DNA of 64,000 nucleotides from Leguminivora glycinivorella (GCF_023078275.1 NC_062978.1:3672585-3736584); one strand, 5' to 3'. Counted from the stretch's first letter, positions 50,301-56,835 are shown. Made by a program: numbers and translations. The notes: generated by a model from the letters alone, not told the origin.

Positions 50301-53300
50301 TTTAAACGGATGGCCAAAAAAGGTTTCTGATGAGACCCTGAGACCTTATCATTTATGTCGGTTACAGCTGTCTTATGAAAACGGTTGCGTTCTGAGAGGT
50401 CACAAAGTGGTCATTCCAGCAAAATTGCAAAATATAATTTTAGCGGAAGTGCACCGATCCCATTTAGGTATTGTAAAAACAAAAGCTGAAGTTCGATCTA
50501 GGTTCTGGTTCCCGGGAGTAGACGCGGCATTAGAAAAATTGATAAGTGCTTGCACCATATGTATACAACAACGCCCCTCCCCCGCGCGGGCGCCGCTCGC
50601 GCAATGGGAATACCCGCCATGCGCGTTCTACAGGGTACATTGTGATTTTTTAGGACCAATTAACGGAAGCTCATATTTGGTTATAGTAGATGCATATACA
50701 AAATGGGTTGAAGTATATAATATGAAAACCAATATTACATCTTCAGCGACTATTGTCAAAATTTGCGAATTCATGTCGCGGTTTGGAATTCCGCATACAT
50801 TAGTAACCGACAATGGTACGTCGTTCACGTCGCGCGAGTTTGAGGCTTTTTGTAAGTTAAACGGTATTTCACATGTCACTTCGCCGGCGTATAGCGCCCC
50901 CAGCAACGGTCAGGCGGAATCGTATATTAAGATATCCAAGAAGGGCATTAAAACCAGTTTATTGAGTGGCAATGGGGTACAGGATTCGTGGAAAAGATTG
51001 TTGAAGTATTTATTTGATTACCGGAATTCTGTACACACCACAACGGGGGTCTCGCCTGCTCAGTTAGTGTATGGACGGAAGTTGAAAACTAGATTAGATT
51101 TAATTAACCCTAGCACACCGTCACCCTCATCCCCGGCGCTCGCTGACATAGTACGTAAAAATCAGTGTTTGCAGAATAAACCTACAATGTACCGTAAGGC
51201 ACAATGTTTCTCGGAAGGGAATTTAGTATTATTTAAGGCCTTCGAGGCAAATGGTAAATTTAAGTGGTGCCGAGGCACAATTGTCAAAAAAGTCGGCAAA
51301 GTTGTGTATATAGTTAAGGACAACGTTACTTTAAAAACATTTAAAAAACACAAAAACCAAATTGTTTTAGATAAAGGTCAAGATTATTGCGCTAGCTTTA
51401 ATGACTGGGACGATGACGTAGATATCCGTACCGAGGAGACATCATCGGCCGGCCCGCCGCCAGCGCGGCTGGCGCCGAGCGAGGAGCTGCAGCCTGCCAT
51501 GGGGAGGAAGGAGACCGGACAACGGCTCCAGAGTCTCCAGACTCACGCCCTGTGCCGTCAGACTCTCCCGAGCCTACTGCTACGCCCAGCGGGGCCTCGC
51601 CCGCAGGCCAGTCTGAAGAAGATGACGAGTTCCAGGAAGCCTTACCTGGTCCGGACACTGAACCCGAGACTCGATACCCTGACATACCTACGGAGAACAA
51701 TCCCGTGTCTACCACTCCTCGGTTAAAGCGCAATCGACCTAAAATTAATTACAAGGCATTCTTCTAGCGATAAGTAATACTTAGTTGCAAACGTAATTGT
51801 TTGCTATTCTTTCGTCTTATGTATATTTAGAGTTAAGTATAAGTTAGACGTGTATGTAAGCTAAGGGGAGGAATGTTATATATGTATGTGTGCTGCGCAC
51901 ACACTCGCCGCGCTAACTTACGAATCAGGGTTGCCAACCGTACGAGGTTCCTCGTACAAATACGAGATTTATGGTCTTACGTACGAGGTACGAGGATACT
52001 ATTAACCTCGTACAAATATGTACGAGATTTTGATAATATGGCCAATTGGATATATATTATTAGCATTTTGCATCTTTTTACACCATTTACGCGATGATTG
52101 TCTATGGCAGCTATCGCTTCAACAACCACACCGCACCGCACCTTGGAATGTTTTCACGAAAGTGAGAGCGAGAAAGTGTTATTTTTTTATCGCTATCACT
52201 TACGTGAAAAAAATCCACAGACGCGATGCGGTGCGATCATTTCTTAGGTACTTTACGGAGTGGTCCCGATAGTATAATATGCTTAATTTTATTTTAAACA
52301 CGTTTTCGATGCATAATAATAATATTTTTTATATGTACGAGGTTTGAAAGTCTAAATACGAGAATTTTAGCTGAAACGTACGAGGAAGTTTTGCTTTACG
52401 GTTGGCAACCCTGTTACGAATACACGTCAGTACGCTAACAGCAAGCAGTCGTTTCACTTGTCTCGCTCCCGTAATCCTCGTATCTATCAATAGTGATTAT
52501 GAATTTGTTCTGTATTAGGTAGTTCCACTTCTCTACCAGATATCAATTTATTTAAATTGTTTAAAGTTAAAATGCCAACGTTCTTCTTCAACACATTCTA
52601 ATACTTATCCATATGTCGATAGATTAGTCGATATTTAATTAAGCACTAGGAGCAAACTCATTTTTGCTCTCGCCGGCCGGGGTATGGACTGATTACACAT
52701 TTTACTTCGACAGTAACTCTCTATAATACTCGATCCTCTTTGACAGGCGTGTAGCGAATATGTGTCATGTGCAGGTGTAGCAAATATGCAACTACGAATA
52801 CTGTCCCGATCGGGCGATTCTGGCTCCGTTCGGCTCGCATTGTGACGTAGTAATTATTAGGGTTGGTACAACTTGAGGTATGTACCTTTTCGCGCGCTAT
52901 CACAGATAATTTACTTGAATACATATTATTACTTATTACTGTAATTTTGATAGCGTCGTGTATGAGAAAGGGATACCACGATTCGTCTCTGAACTGTTGA
53001 CAACCCTTTCAGGTAGTCAAGTGACTTGCTGTACTTTCAGTAGTGACCTAACCCTTTACTGCATACGAAGTCATTTATATGGCCGATGTGATGTTGAACT
53101 TTATTTAGAACTATTAAAGATTAGTTTAAATTTCAAAAAGTATTTTTTTGTTCATTCTTTACACTTATTGTTGTTACTATTATTTATTCTGCGATACAAC
53201 TTCTTGAGCTTACCGAGGAATTTAGTCAATTTATGTAACATATATTTATTGACGACTGGTCTGGCTCAGCCGGTAGTGACTCTGCCTGCTAAGCCGCGAT

Positions 53301-55094
53301 TCTGGGTTCGAATCCCGGTAAGGGCATTTTTTTGTGTGATGAGCACAGATATTTGTTCCTGAGCCATGGATGTTTTCTATGTATTTAAGTATGTATACCA
53401 TTTAAGTATGTATATCGTCGCTTAGCACCCATAGTACAAGCTTTGCTTAGTTTGGGGCTAAGTTGGTCTGTATAAGGTGTCCCGAATATTTATTTATTGA
53501 TACAAAATTGTTCCAGGGCCTAAGCCTAGCCTCGCTCCAAGGTCTCCAAGGCATCCAAGGTCTGCAAAACGTGCAGGTCCAAATCCCGGGTCTGTCGGCA
53601 CCCATCTCACTATCACTGAACGTGTCGGGCGCGCCGTCCGGTCTGCTTGTATCCGTGCCGCCTACGACGTCCGTCGTGCTTAATCAACCCTCCGTACTGT
53701 CTCTACCACTTGGTAAGTTTGTGATACTAGTCCTAGGGTCTGTCACATAAGACGAGTAACAACTCTTCTAGCGTACGTCGCGCGGTATGCGCGTATGTGC
53801 GAGAGAAAGATTCATCCTAGTTCATTCTCATCTGATTACATTTTATGTTGTGTAAATTACATATTTAATGACATTTAGATTCATATTATCTTTTTCTTCT
53901 GTGACAATTTGATATGTTTTCTCTGAAGAAGAACGACGTATTATTAAGCAATAATATAATTTATTGAAATTAATTTCCATAGAGTACTTAGTCTGTTCAT
54001 ATTCTTTGATGAATACTTTTGCATGTTAAATTGTATCTTGTTATTTAATGCAGTGCAAGATGTAATGTTTTGAAAAGAAGTTGCCCGCCGAGTTTCTTGC
54101 CGGTCCCATAGTGGATACCCCCCTCCCAACTGAGGGGACTGAAATCTTCTCGAGGCTGAGGCATATGGTTAGAGCCGGCGTAGCTTTATTTGACGTTCAT
54201 ATGCGCATTGTAATATGCCTAATTGAAAAATAAATATTTCATTTTCATTACATGTGTTGCGTACGAACACGGCGCGCACACATACATATCGCTTGGCGTA
54301 CGTTTGTTAGAAGTGTTACTACTGTTCTTATACTGTATCTAAGCGTAGCCTATAGGGTCTATAGAACGCGCTAGTGTAGATCTGTGGTCTGTCGGCACCC
54401 ATCTCACTATCACTGAACGTGTCGGGCGCGCCGTCCGGTCTGCTTGTATCCGTACCGCCTACTACGTCCGTCGTGCTTAATCAACCTTCCGTACTGTCTC
54501 TACCACTTGGTGAGTGTTTTAGTAGTGTCATGGTCTACTATTATTATTATTATTATTTATTAATCAGGCAGGCAGTTATAACAACTGGTAGTTGCCTGTA
54601 TCCAACAATTCTTTCTTAAGATGTGTTCTTTAAATTTGTTAAGAGCGTTATAACATTTCGGCGTCGGGCGAAATTAGGTATTTTACCCGCCGCGCGAGCC
54701 CAATATGCCGACCCTTTCTAGCACGTCTTATCACTCGCTCGCACTACAATAATGGACAAAACAATCTTGATCCTTTCTATGGAATTTTGATAACAACCAC
54801 AATCTACTATCTCGATATAAACTTTTGGTTTCTAATAAACATTATTTTGTACGAAAATACGAGAATATAGCGCGAAATAATATCAATTATGTTAAAATTT
54901 ATTTAAAAAATTAAAGTAATAATTATAAAAGTAGATCCCATCCCAAATATTTGCTTTTGTTATATGATAAGTATTAGAGTAAAGTATAATTATATTAATA
55001 TGATGATAAAATAAGACAAATACAATTCTAATTACTTCAAGGTGGTGCTCAGGGTCTGATGATGGAGCCAGATGGTGGTCACCAATACCAATGA
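23302..55094 (+). CDS. Spt20: SAGA complex subunit Spt20 (FAM48A/SUPT20H), 17 exons
   Basis: Exons: 23302-23337, 23442-23690, 24187-24339, 25720-25960, 31390-31611, 32306-32458, 33728-34037, 34479-34618, 35162-35241, 36344-36404, 36632-36814, 38393-38542, 41444-41576, 42315-42526, 43031-43165, 53517-53712 and 55042-55094. They encode about 901 residues, against roughly 780 in human. Spt20 is a structural subunit of the nuclear SAGA histone acetyltransferase coactivator. Exons 2-5 hold the conserved Spt20 domain: SYLLEKLLAKYNLNTLIINL, YPGNKGYSL, RWPYEEEDLLSYIDNEEL, VVLLDLLE, AQIRDYRQAY, HHVLLRPTNQ and PLCLDPRPAV. Later exons are Q/P/S-rich, as in the family, and end MMEPDGGHQYQ. All introns are GT-AG with consistent phases, except that exon 4 is 241 nt where 240 is needed: an extra A near 25813 breaks the frame between YIDNEEL and PVVLLDLLE. 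Many introns carry partial exon copies. Confidence 0.88.
24518..24755 (-). mobile_element. tRNA-derived SINE, reverse orientation
   Basis: Read on the minus strand, it has an A-box-like CTGGCCTAGCGCACAGTG and a B-box-like GAGTTTGAATCCCGGTAAGG, followed by the GCATTTATTTGTGTG tail also present in the SINEs at 41128 and 53251. It lies in Spt20 intron 3 and is more diverged than the other two. Confidence 0.75.
25093..25627. mobile_element. MITE with TAGGCTAGTTTCCTA ends
   Basis: The termini TAGGCTAGTTTCC and GGAAACTAGCCTA are inverted. The interior has a direct repeat of about 80 bp (near 25243-25325 and 25518-25605, both with ACTACTGTCCTATATTTTTC) around a segment with AGTGCGTAAAAAA words. A small separate hairpin (TTGCTGCAAGTTTT and complement) lies just before it at about 25020-25090. 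It sits in Spt20 intron 3. Confidence 0.6.
26070..26230 (+). mobile_element. 3' remnant of a LINE (RTE-like)
   Basis: A frame reads RRWRDDLDAF, NWWENADNRVEW and then a stop, a C-terminus typical of endonuclease-reverse transcriptase LINEs in insects, followed by GCTTTGCCCAGCAGTGGGAC. Only the 3' tip is present. It is in Spt20 intron 4, next to the LINE insertion complex. Confidence 0.65.
26766..27821 (+). CDS. LINE ORF1 protein with PHD-like finger (351 aa)
   Basis: This is the nucleic-acid-binding partner expected to coat the LINE RNA. Residues about 3-52 form a Cys/His cluster of PHD type (CPKC, CSGC, HFGC, CATC). Residues about 90-185 are heptad-rich and predicted coiled coil (LRADLQSCKDSVNNIETKLN). 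The rest resembles an L1-type RNA-recognition and C-terminal region (EQYSRLNNIEISGLP, VDNVQRVRR, PAVIVKFTRR). The ATG at 26766 is the first in frame. The frame is open end to end. PHD-bearing ORF1 proteins are known in CR1-group LINEs; the exact clade is inferred. Confidence 0.78.
   Translation: MICPKCDLGVTDGVSCSGCIKTLHFGCAGLLETTYRKMTSEKKASWRCATCRASGSIPTPSNAKNVKGEKQPFPAKTNSTSPGPDESSVPAQLEQGFNSVLAEIKEFRADFGSLRADLQSCKDSVNNIETKLNEFEPRLSTAEDRLSKLEDKSTLLAKMQSSLDKASATISTLQQESEAREQYSRLNNIEISGLPFKKGENLISILQNIYTVVGLKFEVEYVDNVQRVRRFHSVTKHDGGDNDYDRSSNQREPAVIVKFTRRLHKDELLSAVRARKGITTSSIGLPGPAVNLYLGDHLTPASKMLLKRARELKKENKIAYLWIRDCKILARKTETSKVMVIDWKFDFNKIK
28091..31046 (+). pseudogene. LINE ORF2: endonuclease-reverse transcriptase, disrupted
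   Basis: The frame opens after a stop near 28080 with YYQNVRGLRTK, the first endonuclease motif, without a nearby ATG. TESWL, GGGVAVAVRRE and AGDFNISDAQW follow. The reverse transcriptase has SGPDGIPAILIKN, YRPISKL, DFAKAFDKV, GVPQGSHLGPLL and the YADD catalytic box. A stop at 30247-30249 results from a one-base shift near 30240; homology continues in another frame. At 30477-30610 a 65-bp inverted copy of the following sequence is inserted. The C-terminal part, 30611-31046, is again colinear. The usual SDH endonuclease motif reads SEDLHH here. Confidence 0.78.
30477..30610. repeat. Perfect 65-bp inverted repeat with 4-nt loop
   Basis: The sequence at 30477-30541 is the exact reverse complement of 30546-30610. 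The right arm belongs to the LINE reading frame (YVRSRLEFASAVWDP), so the left arm is the added copy. Confidence 0.9.
31190..31235 (+). repeat. (CGGA)n microsatellite
   Basis: About nine CGGA units followed by CAGACAGACA, internal to the short GGCCAAG element. The homologous element at about 40352-40859 has the same tract at about 40776-40800. Confidence 0.85.
31654..31905 (+). repeat. Two partial tandem copies of Spt20 exon 5 (143-bp period)
   Basis: The last about 100 bp of exon 5 and 42 bp of intron are repeated twice: the motif ACC(C/T)GCGTCCAGCTGT begins at 31511 in the exon and at 31654 and 31797 in the copies. The copies keep the LARLHAAPRLFNTP coding region and the CACAG/GTTAGA splice site almost unchanged, but each is preceded by an in-frame stop and lacks the exon's 3' splice site. 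The last copy runs into a 53-bp palindrome. Confidence 0.9.
31897..31949. repeat. Perfect 26-bp-arm palindrome
   Basis: Arms 31897-31922 and 31924-31949 are exact complements around one base. The left arm begins with the intron start (GGTTAGACCACT) of the third exon 5 copy, so the right arm is an inverted duplicate of it. Confidence 0.88.
33395..33660 (-). mobile_element. LINE C-terminal remnant
   Basis: On the minus strand a frame reads FLPRTAKLWNELSPAVFP then DRYDLLPSRKERTPILKAG, a C-terminal pattern (RT..LWN.LP..VFP..YDL) common at the 3' end of insect LINEs. Only this tail is present. It lies in Spt20 intron 6, directly upstream of exon 7. Confidence 0.6.
34679..34759 (+). repeat. Partial copy of Spt20 exon 8
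   Basis: The copy encodes GCKSVKIKHLVPGQLPRASF and TGGMRVM and then GTAAGAATC, matching the end of exon 8 (34479-34618), which reads GRKSVRIKHLVPGQLPRVSF. It lies 60 bp downstream in the same orientation with no 3' splice site. Differences include several silent changes (for example CACTTGGTGCCT versus CACCTCGTCCCA) and four amino-acid changes. Confidence 0.85.
35277..35792. mobile_element. hAT-type MITE (TAGGGTTGCAAAAAAAC ends), copy A
   Basis: The ends TAGGGTTGCAAA and TTTACAACCCTA are inverted, and poly-A/poly-T blocks with CCGTGAAAAAAAACAG words fill the terminal regions. The 8-bp duplication GTATTGAC flanks it (35269-35276 and 35793-35800). It is in Spt20 intron 9. Copy B lies at 39901-40941. 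Confidence 0.85.
36155..36222 (+). repeat. tRNA-like sequence, probably a SINE head
   Basis: A GCCTCCG...CGGAGGT acceptor-like stem and a good D-arm (GCTCAGTTGGTAAGAGC) are present, as is an anticodon-like arm (TGGCT/AGCCA). However, position 33 is C rather than U and the T-arm (GGTTTGATTCTTGCC) is poor. I therefore read it as a tRNA-derived SINE head or tRNA pseudogene, not a working tRNA gene. It lies in Spt20 intron 9. Confidence 0.45.
37019..37717. mobile_element. MITE, CGTTTTCACATTATCC family, 699-bp copy
   Basis: The left end GGCCGTTTTCACATTATCCG and the right-end complement bound the element. Subterminal CCGATATCGGATGTAGG motifs match those at 4358-4481. The interior is AT-rich without meaningful frames. 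It is in Spt20 intron 11. Confidence 0.75.
38543..39586 (+). repeat. Six tandem partial copies of Spt20 exon 12
   Basis: Exon 12 is 38393-38542. Copies end at splice-site edges 38714, 38886, 39058, 39238, 39401 and 39586 (periods 172, 172, 172, 180, 163, 185). The first three contain a 99-nt in-frame block starting after TTGCCCAG that could act as a weak 3' splice site; including one would add 33 residues (QLTNPPQPLNPQKMQSAIIH and on). Copy 4 has a 3-base in-frame deletion and several silent changes. Copy 5 has an internal deletion. Copy 6 ends in TAG instead of CAG. Copies 4-6 include more of the exon's 5' side (GGCGTCAACAAATCAG). Confidence 0.92.
39901..40941. mobile_element. hAT-type MITE copy B with a nested insertion
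   Basis: The sequence outside the insert is closely similar to copy A (35277-35792), with the same ends. The 8-bp duplication is ACTGAGAC (39893-39900 and 40942-40949). At about 40352-40859 it is interrupted by a GGCCAAGTGCGAGTCGGACT...GGAACCCTAAAA element carrying a (CGGA)n tract. It is in Spt20 intron 12. Confidence 0.85.
40352..40859 (+). mobile_element. Short GGCCAAG...GGAACCCTAAAA element, nested
   Basis: It starts GGCCAAGTGCGAGTCGGACT, carries GAGGGTTCCGTAC near the start, (CGGA)n near the end, then TATAAGGGTTCCG and TACGGAACCCTAAAA. It belongs to the same broad family as the element opened by the LINE at about 26600. Comparison with hAT copy A shows a clean insertion at an A-rich site. 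Confidence 0.75.
41128..41390 (+). mobile_element. tRNA-derived SINE
   Basis: The A-box region CTGGCTCAGTCAGTAGTG and B-box GGGTTCGAATCCCGG are clear. The body GTGATGAGCACAGATATTTG and the T-rich end match the SINE at 53251-53500. It lies just upstream of Spt20 exon 13, ending about 50 bp before it. Confidence 0.85.
41595..42130. mobile_element. MITE-like region with nested 243-bp MITE
   Basis: The inner element at 41691-41933 has inverted ends TTAGTCCGTCAGTTA and its complement. The surrounding sequence (GTCCACACAGAG at the left, GCCTCAGCCGAGGCAGC and related words at the right) resembles the stretch near 16320-16640. The boundaries of the outer element are uncertain. It is in Spt20 intron 13. 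Confidence 0.45.
42537..42830 (+). repeat. Fragments of Spt20 exon 14
   Basis: Just after exon 14 (42315-42526), 42537-42614 repeats pieces of it with deletions (GCCATGACGCACGTGTCGT, GCTGGGCCGCACCGTGT, GCCTACACGCAGCGGGTA). About 42795-42830 repeats CTGTTGAACAGCGCG and GTCGTCCACGC. Orientation is the same as the exon. No open frame is kept. Confidence 0.7.
43478..44621. mobile_element. Non-autonomous piggyBac-like element
   Basis: The ends CCCTTAATTTGGCA and TGCCAAATTAAGGG are inverted and flanked by TTAA on both sides (43474-43477 and 44622-44625), as in piggyBac transposition. Subterminal copies of a GTCCGC...GGCGGAC motif occur near 43612, 43653, 44208 and 44248. There is no transposase frame. 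It is in Spt20 intron 15. Confidence 0.78.
45193..45312 (+). repeat. 5' LTR of the gypsy element
   Basis: 120 bp, starting TG and ending CA. Its partner is the two-part 3' LTR (51874-51925 joined to 52414-52489). Confidence 0.85.
45359..46410 (+). pseudogene. gag-protease region of the gypsy element, frameshifted
   Basis: The frame starts at ATG 45359 and runs into a stop after about 50 codons. Capsid-like sequence continues in another frame after an apparent extra A near 45490, reaching two zinc knuckles (CQVCGYYNHKTLQC, CKKCKATGHLKRMC) and an aspartic protease motif (LEIDTGAAVSALH). The region is cut off at about 46405-46410 by the LINE insertion. It would form the particle core and its processing enzyme; as read it is not translatable as one protein. 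Confidence 0.8.
46408..48757 (+). mobile_element. 5'-truncated LINE with RNase H (I-like), nested in gypsy
   Basis: It begins inside the reverse transcriptase (AIPKPGG, LRPISL) and ends in AATAAAG and a run of about 18 A. The reverse transcriptase has GRGLAQGDP and QYADDFVLY, split by a one-base loss near 46851. A long open frame to 48671 then holds RNase H (FTDGSKNN, TELVAISEAL, LTDSRSAL, PSHIGLAGNEVADI) and a CDEC...HIIMEC zinc motif. RNase H with this order fits the I superfamily. 5' truncation is usual for LINEs. The gypsy sequence on the two sides does not obviously abut, suggesting a small deletion. Confidence 0.78.
48758..51770 (+). pseudogene. pol region of the gypsy element, frameshifted
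   Basis: Reverse transcriptase motifs (PLPTVTELFAKL, FTKLDLSNAYNQ, MVFGLSSAPAVFQ, LLDDVLV) lie in the first frame to about 49505. RNase H (LTVDAGPGGLGAILSQ, LRTDHKPLLSIF) follows in a second frame to 50236. Integrase (the HRSHLGIVKTKAEVRSRFWF zinc region, DFLGPINGSSY, LVTDNGTSFTSREF, NGQAESYIK) lies in a third, and the C-terminal tail ending INYKAFF in a fourth. The frame changes near 49505, 50222 and 51500 look like single-base indels. All enzymatic domains are otherwise recognisable, so the copy is not very old. Confidence 0.82.
51874..52489 (+). repeat. 3' LTR of the gypsy element, interrupted by a MITE
   Basis: The LTR parts are 51874-51925 and 52414-52489. Allowing for the duplicated TTACGAAT they reconstitute the 120-bp 5' LTR with no difference that I can see. 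Confidence 0.85.
51926..52413. mobile_element. hAT-type MITE in the gypsy 3' LTR (488 bp)
   Basis: The ends CAGGGTTGCCAACCGTACGA and GGTTGGCAACCCTG are inverted. An 8-bp duplication of LTR sequence, TTACGAAT, flanks it (51918-51925 and 52414-52421). Repeated CGTACGAGG words lie near both ends. It is non-coding. Confidence 0.88.
52745..52790 (+). repeat. Repeated fragment of the Spt20 exon 15 / intron 15 junction
   Basis: TGTCATGTGCAGGTGTAGCAA and the neighbouring GTGTAGCGAATATGTGTCAT repeat the junction at about 43155-43185 (TGTGTCATGTGCAG/GTGTGTAGC). The fragment lies about 9.6 kb downstream, beyond the gypsy insertion. Confidence 0.6.
53251..53500 (+). mobile_element. tRNA-derived SINE
   Basis: A-box CTGGCTCAGCCGGTAGTG and B-box GGGTTCGAATCCCGG are followed by the same body as the SINE at 41128 and a T/A-rich end. 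It ends immediately before Spt20 exon 16, so its tail adjoins the exon's 3' splice site at 53516. Confidence 0.87.
53745..54345. mobile_element. TIR element containing a LINE 3' tail
   Basis: Ends near 53757 (AACAACTCTTCTAGCGTACG) and 54330 are imperfect complements over about 45 bp. Inside, about 54070-54245 is the 3' tail of a common lepidopteran LINE (TTGCCCGCCGAGTTTCTTGC ... TGCGCATTGTAATATGCC ... AATAAATATTTCATTTTCAT). It is in Spt20 intron 16. Confidence 0.5.
54385..54509 (+). repeat. Partial copy of Spt20 exon 16
   Basis: 54386-54509 matches 53589-53712, the last 124 nt of exon 16, with three differences, all silent third-position changes (GTG/GTA, ACG/ACT, CCC/CCT). A GT donor (GTGAGT) follows. 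No 3' splice site is visible at the copy's left edge. It lies about 670 bp downstream in the same orientation. Confidence 0.88.
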
Positions 55095-55179
55095 ACAATA
55101 TGACTATACAACTTCGCGGTTTACATGTCATTCTAGCATTTTCACTTTCACATTTCAAGTGCATATACCACGAGTATAG

Positions 55180-56482
55180 GTTTTCGGGTGTGCTGATTTA
55201 AAAATTAATGACCGATTTGGAATCTGACATTGCTGACTGTCACTTTGACACAAAAGTCATCATGGGTGTCGTAAAATAGGTTTTAGGGGGTGCTGATTCC
55301 AAAATTAATGGCCAATGTGGAATCTGACATTGCTGACTGTCACTTTGACACAAAAGTCGTCATGGGTGTCGTCAAATAGGTTTGCGGGGGTGCTGATTCC
55401 AAAATTAATGAACAATGTGGAATCTGACATTGCTGACTGTCACTTTTACACAAAAGTCGTCATGGGTGTCGTAAAATAGGTTTTAGGGGTTGCTGATTCC
55501 AAAATTAATGACCAATGTGGAATCTGACATTGCTGACTGTCACTTTGACACAAAAGTCGTCATGGGTGTCGTCAAATAGGTTTGCGGGGGTGCTGATTCC
55601 AAAATTAATGAACAATGTGGAATCTGACATTGCTGACTGTCACTTTGACACAAAAGTCGTCATGGGTGTCGTAAAATTGGTTTTAGGGGGTGCTGATTCC
55701 AAAATTAATGACCAATGTGGAATCTAACATTGCTGACTGCCACTTTGACACAAAAGTCATCATGGGTGTCGTAAAATAGGTTTTAGGGGTGCTGATTCCA
55801 AAAATAATGACTAATGTGGAATCTAACATTGCTGACTGTCACTTTGACACAAAAGTCGTCATGGGTGTCGTCAAATAGGTTTCCGGAGGTGCTGATTTGA
55901 AAATTAATGACCGATTTGGAATCTTGACATTGCTGACTGTCACTTTGACACAAAAGTCGTCATGGGTGTCTTCAAAAAGGTTTCCGGGGGTGCTGATTCC
56001 AAAATTAACGACTATTTTGGAATCTCACAGTGCTAATTGTAATTTTGACACAAAAGGAATCATGGGTGTAGTCAAATAGTTTTTAGGGGGCACTGATTCC
56101 AAAATTAATGAAATGATTTAAAAAGTAATGACCGATTTGGAACCTGACATTGCACAGTACCCCTGGAAAGGAAACCTATTTGACGACACCCATAACGACT
56201 TTTATGTCAAAGTGACAGTCAGCAATGTCAGATTCCAAATTGATCATTAATATTGAGATCAGTACCCATGAAAACCTATTTGAAGACACCCATGATCACT
56301 TTTGTGTCAAAGTGACAGTCAACAGTGTCAGATTCCAAATTGGTCATTAGTTTTCAAACACCTCCAGATACCTATTTGACGACACCCATGACGACTTTTG
56401 TGTCAAAGTGACAGTCAGCAATGTCAGATTCCAAATTGGTCACTAATTTTGGAATCAGCACCCCCTAAAACCTATTTTACGA
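55180..56482. repeat. 100-bp satellite, left block with orientation switch
   Basis: About ten monomers (consensus GGAATCTGACATTGCTGACT...CAAAAGTCGTCATGGGTGTC) run in one orientation from 55180 to about 56150 at an almost exact 100-bp period. From about 56156 to 56482 three monomers run in the opposite orientation. The block begins about 85 bp after the Spt20 stop codon, so it may be part of the 3' UTR or just beyond it. Confidence 0.92.
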
Positions 56483-56716
56483 TGAGATATGATGAAGTTG
56501 GAGGGTTGAATGGAGGTTAAGTAAAACTGGTCATTGTGAATGATGTGTGTTGTATTGTCAATAATCAATACAGGAGAGAGAGACAAGTAAAACTAAACAT
56601 ACTTTATATAGTAAATTATTGCTTACATGCTATTTTATTCACATACGTGTGTCACATGTATGTTGCAGACAGTAACGTTAAGTTACTGTTAAAGTGTTAA
56701 TTAGGGATATACTACA
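56483..56716 (-). repeat. 3' LTR of the minus-strand gypsy element
   Basis: 234 bp. Read on the minus strand it begins TGTAGTATATCCCTAATTAA and ends CATCATATCTCA. Confidence 0.88.
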
Positions 56717-56835
56717 TCTCCCCGTAAAGTTACTCTTCACCCCCACAAAGGAAGAAAAAAAAAATGTGACATACGTGTATGAATTTACATTTTTTTTTTT
56801 AAACTTATTTATTTTAAAATAACATAAACTTATTT

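Larger units (their letters stand above)
45193..52489 (+). mobile_element. Ty3/gypsy LTR retrotransposon, decayed, with nested insertions
   Basis: The LTRs begin TGTTATATATGTATGTGTGC and end TATCTATCA: 5' LTR 45193-45312 (120 bp) and 3' LTR 51874-52489, the latter enlarged by a 488-bp MITE. The target duplication is ATAGT (45188-45192 and 52490-52494). A primer site TGGCGACGACTACCC follows the 5' LTR, and a purine tract AAGGGGAGGAA precedes the 3' LTR. gag and pol are present with several one-base frameshifts, and a truncated LINE sits between protease and reverse transcriptase. No env-like frame is seen. It is in Spt20 intron 15, sense orientation. Confidence 0.88.
44810..52745. mobile_element. 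Possible TIR element enclosing the gypsy insertion
   Basis: About 44853-44880 (CCCCGGCCGGCGAGAGCAAA) is the exact complement of about 52662-52682. Imperfect complementarity continues outward to CCTGTGTCAAGAG on the left and CTCTTTGACAGG on the right. Subtracting the LTR element (45193-52494) leaves about 640 bp, the size of a MITE. No target duplication was found. Confidence 0.4.
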
